A stretch of DNA of 64,000 bases. It comes from an uncultured Oscillospiraceae bacterium. GTDB lineage: Bacteria; Bacillota; Clostridia; Oscillospirales; Oscillospiraceae. The notes under the pieces are model-generated. The model did not search any database. It was not told where the DNA came from and saw nothing but the letters and a program-made list of their open reading frames with translations. The translations under genes were made by a program, and so were the position numbers. How positions within the stretch are numbered: position 1 is the first letter of the stretch; the number at the start of each line of letters is the position of its first letter. The stretch is taken from the NCBI GenBank assembly GCA_934512135.1, contig CAKSWT010000001.1, forward strand, positions 124,001-188,000, in the 5' to 3' direction. Shown piece after piece: positions 59,994 through 64,000 of this stretch.

Positions 59994-60034
59994 ATGGGGG
60001 GGATAAGGATTGATTTTTGTAGGAAACTCAAAAA

Positions 60035-61507
60035 TTACCGATTCGCAACAGCCTCCAGATCACCGTCCGGAATTTCCACTCTGCGTTTATCGAAAATCAT
60101 ACAGAGGATAAACGTTATCACAGCCAGACCCCATTCGGGATAAACCGGATTGGGGAACAGCGCCTTCAGCGGCGGAATCAGCAGCCACAGCAGGAAGAAC
60201 GCATAGCTGACAATCAGCAGGGCCGTTCCGGTGCTCTTGCGCAGCGTCTTGGGGCAATAGAGAATCGGGACAAAGATAAACGCAAAGGCCGGGGTAATAC
60301 AGATCATCGTCATAATGGTGGAAACGATGCCCCGCATATAGAATGCCATCACCAGTGTAATAATCATTACCGCAACCAGCACCAGTCTGGACTGCATGGC
60401 CTGCCGTTTTTCCGTCATTTCACGGTTCTTGTTAAAAACGTGGAGCACATCGTAGGAGATCAGCTGGGTGCAGGTCATCAGCAGCGCCACACCGGTGGAA
60501 ACATTGACCGCCCACAGGGCTGCCATGCCAAGGCCGGAGAATATAGGATTCACGGACAGCACCACCATGCTCATGGCCTGGGTTTTGACCGTCAGATCCG
60601 GGAACTGTACCCGGGCAATCAGACCAATCATTGTGGAGATAATGGTAATGGGCACCATCATCAGAGCGCCAATCACCAGACCGTTCCGTGCCGACTTCCC
60701 GTCCTTTGCCGCAAAAATCTGCTGGGTGTTGGACTGGGTAGTAAAGCGATTGGGAATCTCAGAGGCAAAGTAGCTGATAAAGGTTGCCAGACCAAGGCCG
60801 CCGGTTATGGAGAGCCAGGGTGCGCCGCTGGTGGTGGGCTCGGGAATGGCATTCACCTTGGTAATCAGGGAATCCCAGCCGCCCAGATTCACCAGAGCGG
60901 CAATGAGACATAGGGTCAAACCGATATACATCACGATCATATTGACCACGTTGGAAAGGCTTGCGCCCATCATGCCGCCCAGGGCTGCAATGACGAAGAA
61001 CACCAGTGCCGTAATCACAACGCCCATATTGTAGGTGATATAATCCGGGAACATACTCGACAGCATGGCGCCGCCGCCCACAAACTGAAGTGCGGTAATG
61101 GCCATGGCAATCACCAGTCCCCCCAAGCTCAACAGCCAGCGGGTGGTCTCGCCGCAATAGGCCTTTGCCATGGAGGGCATGGTGTTATAGGGTAGCGCAC
61201 GCATCCGCTTGCCGCCAAATACGCCCAGGACAATCAGTGCCACTGCGCCTGCAAATCCGGCACAGGCGCCGGAGAGACCCGCAGTCTGAACCTGCTCGGC
61301 AATACCGGTGGTGTTGATGGATCCGATACCGGCGCCTGCCATCATAAAGGCGACCAGTACCGTGGGGAGGCTCTTGCTGGCCATCAGGAAGTTTCCGGTG
61401 CCGCCCTGGGCCTCCATTTTCTTCTGGCGCTTTTGCGCCCATGCCGATACGCCAAAGAGCAGCACCAGATAAAGAATGATGATAATGCTGGTTGTCAAGG
61501 TCTCCAT
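60035..61507 (-). CDS. Sodium:solute symporter (SSS family)
   Basis: A 490-residue protein with about 13 membrane helices. The first helices carry LVLLFGVSAWAQKRQKK and MAGAGIGSINTTGIAEQ, and SYFASEIPNRFTTQSNTQQIFAAKD is the typical SSS loop. It would import a sugar, amino acid, acid or vitamin with sodium. GGAAAAGGAGAACAG precedes the ATG. It is divergent from the isomerase-like gene at 61976 and may bring in that enzyme's substrate. Confidence 0.88.
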   Translation of the reverse strand: METLTTSIIIILYLVLLFGVSAWAQKRQKKMEAQGGTGNFLMASKSLPTVLVAFMMAGAGIGSINTTGIAEQVQTAGLSGACAGFAGAVALIVLGVFGGKRMRALPYNTMPSMAKAYCGETTRWLLSLGGLVIAMAITALQFVGGGAMLSSMFPDYITYNMGVVITALVFFVIAALGGMMGASLSNVVNMIVMYIGLTLCLIAALVNLGGWDSLITKVNAIPEPTTSGAPWLSITGGLGLATFISYFASEIPNRFTTQSNTQQIFAAKDGKSARNGLVIGALMMVPITIISTMIGLIARVQFPDLTVKTQAMSMVVLSVNPIFSGLGMAALWAVNVSTGVALLMTCTQLISYDVLHVFNKNREMTEKRQAMQSRLVLVAVMIITLVMAFYMRGIVSTIMTMICITPAFAFIFVPILYCPKTLRKSTGTALLIVSYAFFLLWLLIPPLKALFPNPVYPEWGLAVITFILCMIFDKRRVEIPDGDLEAVANR

Positions 61508-61975
61508 TTCTGTTCTCCTTTTCCGTTGAGATTGGATGCCGCAATGTGCCGCATCCCTTGGTCGATACGACTATAGCACAAAGGTAGCGGCAAATTCTTT
61601 GTTGAAAAATCTAAATTAAAATTAGAATTTATGACAGAAATCCTTCAAGTTTTGTTTTCCGATCAAAAACATAGGAAAATAGGGCCATGGCAAACGGGAA
61701 TTTTCCCTGTAGTGTACTCCAATGGAGAGCCGTTTTTTCTGGAGCATCCTCTAATTTCCCACTTACACGATAGGATAGCTTGGTGGAATATTGCACAAAT
61801 TCTCCCCCGGATTGTTGGTGCCCGGTTTTACAGAATTCATAAACAGGTCTAAAAAGGTTTTCGGCGTCCCACAATGACAGGGCAGCTTGCTTTTCGCTAT
61901 AATGGCCTCAGTCAATGAGTCCGGCAGCAGAAGGTCCGGGCGGAAATCAACTGACAACGGAAAAGGAGAATTGTT
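61508..61975. other. Shared control region between symporter and isomerase genes
   Basis: About 470 bases without a gene. TATAAT near 61901 with an ATGACA-like -35 serves the gene at 61976. The AT-rich stretch 61596-61630, with AAATCT and AGAATTT in opposite orientation, is the likely promoter and regulator site for the symporter. No riboswitch was recognised. Confidence 0.5.
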
Positions 61976-63517
61976 ATGATTAAGAAAGCCAGCGACGTAA
62001 AACTGAGTGTTCTTCCCCTGCTGATCTCGGTGGAACATCTTTATTACTATGAAGGTCCCTGCCGCTTCGGCAAAGGCGACGCCCTCCAGCCCGGCTATGA
62101 TCGCCTGGCCAACGCCCAGAAGCAGGAGCAGTTTCTTGGGCTTCTGAAGGATCATCTGCCGGAGGGCTGCGAGATGATGGAGCCCGTCACCCTCAGCCGC
62201 ACCGACGACTGGGAAAATCCCGAAGCGCAGTGGGACGCCATTGCTCCCGCCGTGGCCGCCTGTGATATTATCGTTGCGCAGACCGGTATTGCCTGTGATG
62301 ACCGGGTGCTGGAATGTGCTGAGCGCTTTGGCAAGCCCATCACCGTCTCTCCCCTGGCCGGCTTCTCCGGCACCATCGCCGTAGCCGGTATCACCAGCAA
62401 GCCCGGTAACTATGAGGTCTTTGCCTGCTACAAATGGGACGATCTCAAATATCGCCTGAAGATTCTGCGTGCCCGGAAGGTCATTCACTCCACTCGGATC
62501 CTCTGCGTCACCCGCTTCGGCTCCACCACCTCCTACAGCTCAGTGGATGCCTTCAACAGCTATGAGCATATCACCAATCGCCTGGGTGTCCGCTTCCGGT
62601 TTATCAACATCCATGAGATGTTCGACCAGATGACTCCCGCCACTGCCGAAGGCAATCCCACCACCCCCGGCCGCAAGACCCCGGATCTCACCGAGGAGGA
62701 TCTCAAAAAGGCCAACGAAGTCGTGGACGATCTGTGCGCCGGCGCCAAGGAAAATGCCATGACCCGGGAAAAAATGCTCCCCTCCGCCATTGCCTTTGTG
62801 ACCGTGCGGAAGAACATGGACCTCAAGGACTGCAACGGCTTTACCATGCCATGTCCTGACGCCTGCTCCACCCGCCGCCTGAATCAGGGCCAGTTTACCC
62901 TGTGCCTGACCCACTCCCTCAACATGGAGGAGGGCATCCCCTCCGCCTGCGAATACGATACCGATGCGGTTTTGTCCCAGCAGGCACTGATTGCGGTTTC
63001 CGGCAAGCGGCCCTACATGGGCAACACCTGTCCGGTCCCCGTGGAGAACGGCCATCTTACCACCGCCCGGTTTGGCACCACCCCCGAGCAGATTTCCATT
63101 CTGGAAGCTGAGAATCCCGAGAATCTTTACATGATGCAGCATTCCGTAGCCCATCGCCGTCTGCGCAATCCCGAGGAAAACGCCCCCTATGCCATCCGCA
63201 ACTTCGCCTATGACCAGGGCTTCGGCGTCACCATCCGCTATGACTTCACCGCGGATAAGGGCCAGAAGATCACCATGTGCCGCTTCTCTCCCGACGGCAG
63301 CAAGCTGTTTATCGGCTCCGGTGAGATTGTCATGGGCGGCGGCTACGAAGGCTATAACTGCAGCCAGCTGGTTTACTTCCGGGTGAAGGATCAGATGGAC
63401 ACCTGGACCAAGCAGTGCATGGCCGGCAACCACTGCACCATGGTTTACGGCGACTATGTACAGGAGCTGAAGGATTTGGCTCTGTCTCTGGGCATCGAGC
63501 CTCTGGTGGCCGACTAA
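61976..63517 (+). CDS. COG2407 (L-fucose/L-arabinose isomerase-like) enzyme
   Basis: A 513-residue cytosolic protein. The first 220 residues form a two-domain Rossmann-like part (ACDIIVAQTGIACDDRVLECAERFGKPITVSPLAG). The middle holds GIPSACEYDTDAVLSQQAL with the Glu that binds metal in fucose isomerases, and the end shows GNHCTMVYGDYVQELKDLALSLGIEPLV, the C-terminal signature of the family. Conversion between an aldose and a ketose is the usual reaction. Strong codon bias and AAAAGGAGAATTGTT suggest high expression. The substrate is unknown. Confidence 0.75.
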   Translation: MIKKASDVKLSVLPLLISVEHLYYYEGPCRFGKGDALQPGYDRLANAQKQEQFLGLLKDHLPEGCEMMEPVTLSRTDDWENPEAQWDAIAPAVAACDIIVAQTGIACDDRVLECAERFGKPITVSPLAGFSGTIAVAGITSKPGNYEVFACYKWDDLKYRLKILRARKVIHSTRILCVTRFGSTTSYSSVDAFNSYEHITNRLGVRFRFINIHEMFDQMTPATAEGNPTTPGRKTPDLTEEDLKKANEVVDDLCAGAKENAMTREKMLPSAIAFVTVRKNMDLKDCNGFTMPCPDACSTRRLNQGQFTLCLTHSLNMEEGIPSACEYDTDAVLSQQALIAVSGKRPYMGNTCPVPVENGHLTTARFGTTPEQISILEAENPENLYMMQHSVAHRRLRNPEENAPYAIRNFAYDQGFGVTIRYDFTADKGQKITMCRFSPDGSKLFIGSGEIVMGGGYEGYNCSQLVYFRVKDQMDTWTKQCMAGNHCTMVYGDYVQELKDLALSLGIEPLVAD

Positions 63518-63518
63518 T

Positions 63519-63962
63519 ATGGAAAACCGCAGCGAAATTCGCCGTCGGCTGCTGCGGGCCAGAAGGGCTGCAAAAACACACATGGATGTCATTTGCGGTT
63601 CCACTCCGCTGACATACCCCCTCCTAACGCAGGAACTCCGGCAGTTTATCCTGGCGAAGTTCCTGCTGGATGAGGAGGAGATTCCGGAGGACGCCGGCTT
63701 TGATGATCTGGTGGAGAAAAGCCTTTCCCACAGCATGAACATTGATCCAAGCCTGGTGGCCGAATTCGACACGGCCAAGAGCTGTGACGGCGCCACCTCT
63801 GCCATGGCGAAGAAGGTGCTGCTGTTTATGACCATGGAGCGGGAGCTTGGTTTGCAGCTCCCTGCGTTGGAGACAGCCAGGGTAAAAACCCTGGAGGACA
63901 TCTCCCAAATGGTTTACAAAACCATGCAAAACACCCCGGCTTGGCAGTCCCGGATTGAATAA
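63519..63962 (+). CDS. Possible divergent acyl-carrier-like protein
   Basis: A 147-residue protein whose ATG lies one base after the previous stop, so translation is coupled to the isomerase-like gene. The C-terminal 75 residues have the four-helix spacing of carrier proteins (CDGATSAMAKKVLLFMTMERELGLQLP, then ARVKTLEDISQMVYKTM), but the usual D-S-L for phosphopantetheine is replaced by D-G-A-T-S. The N-terminal 50 residues are basic. A genuine carrier role is uncertain; it may be a protein-interaction relative. Confidence 0.55.
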   Translation: MENRSEIRRRLLRARRAAKTHMDVICGSTPLTYPLLTQELRQFILAKFLLDEEEIPEDAGFDDLVEKSLSHSMNIDPSLVAEFDTAKSCDGATSAMAKKVLLFMTMERELGLQLPALETARVKTLEDISQMVYKTMQNTPAWQSRIE

Positions 63963-63974
63963 CCAACAACGCAT

Positions 63975-64000
63975 TGGGCTGCTGCATCTGCGGCAGCCCA
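63975..64000 (+). terminator. Terminator hairpin at window end
   Basis: TGGGCTGC pairs with GCAGCCCA; any T tract lies outside the window. Confidence 0.65.

Overview
The window reads as chromosomal DNA of a GC-rich, low-GC-phylum (Firmicutes) anaerobe, most like the Oscillospiraceae/Ruminococcaceae of the gut (Oscillibacter/Dysosmobacter/Flavonifractor type). This is an inference from AGGAGG ribosome sites, TTGACA/TATAAT promoters, rho-independent terminators, C+ forms of L28 and L32, FeoA/FeoB, a polA without a 3'-5' exonuclease site, and many lipoprotein solute-binding proteins. No taxonomic marker gene is present to prove it. No CRISPR array or IS element was recognised.

Region 1 (1-12.6 kb) is an accessory catabolic neighbourhood. 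It holds two LplA-type solute-binding lipoproteins, two AraC-type regulators, an Old-Yellow-Enzyme/[4Fe-4S] flavin reductase, a large secreted tannase/esterase-like lipoprotein, a thioredoxin-reductase-type flavoprotein and an EamA exporter.

Region 2 (13.43-26.90 kb) is the main discovery: a compact 13.45-kb genomic island inserted inside feoB. A large serine recombinase lies at one end. A 14-bp direct repeat marks both ends. The two island ends carry a near-perfect 18-bp inverted repeat, the two arms of the predicted attP. Joining the two feoB pieces across the repeat restores a 598-codon in-frame FeoB. The cargo is two copies of a three-gene set of SnoaL/NTF2-like proteins (order C-B-A), two solute-binding lipoproteins between them, a tandem pair of overlapping HxlR-type regulators, an AraC-type regulator and a Gly/Pro-repeat protein of unknown function. 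No conjugation or replication gene is present. I infer that the island carries an uptake-and-conversion module for a small, perhaps polyphenolic or steroid-like, molecule and that its insertion costs the cell this FeoB unless it excises.

Region 3 (27-46.5 kb) is mostly conserved housekeeping DNA: feoA, a right-handed beta-helix protein, an FlK-like thioesterase, rpmF with the YceD protein, a SpoT-like HD hydrolase, a secreted beta-helix surface protein, rpmB, a NodB-type deacetylase, a strongly expressed-looking CoA-transferase, a further orphan solute-binding protein, a MATE exporter and the run rlmL-like/polA/rimI/tsaD.

Region 4 (46.5-58.3 kb) begins with a dense cluster of DnaA boxes and tRNA-Thr(CGT). 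It then holds a small Cys-rich protein plus MATE cassette bracketed by a 130-bp repeat, and an AT-richer seven-gene operon (dppABCDF, a calycin/allene-oxide-cyclase-like protein, yitT) read divergently from a GntR regulator, with a clear promoter and candidate operator. About 870 bp of apparently decayed DNA follow. Region 5 (58.3-64 kb) has a PucR-type regulator, a sodium:solute symporter, a COG2407 (fucose/arabinose-isomerase-like) enzyme and a small protein that may be a divergent carrier protein.
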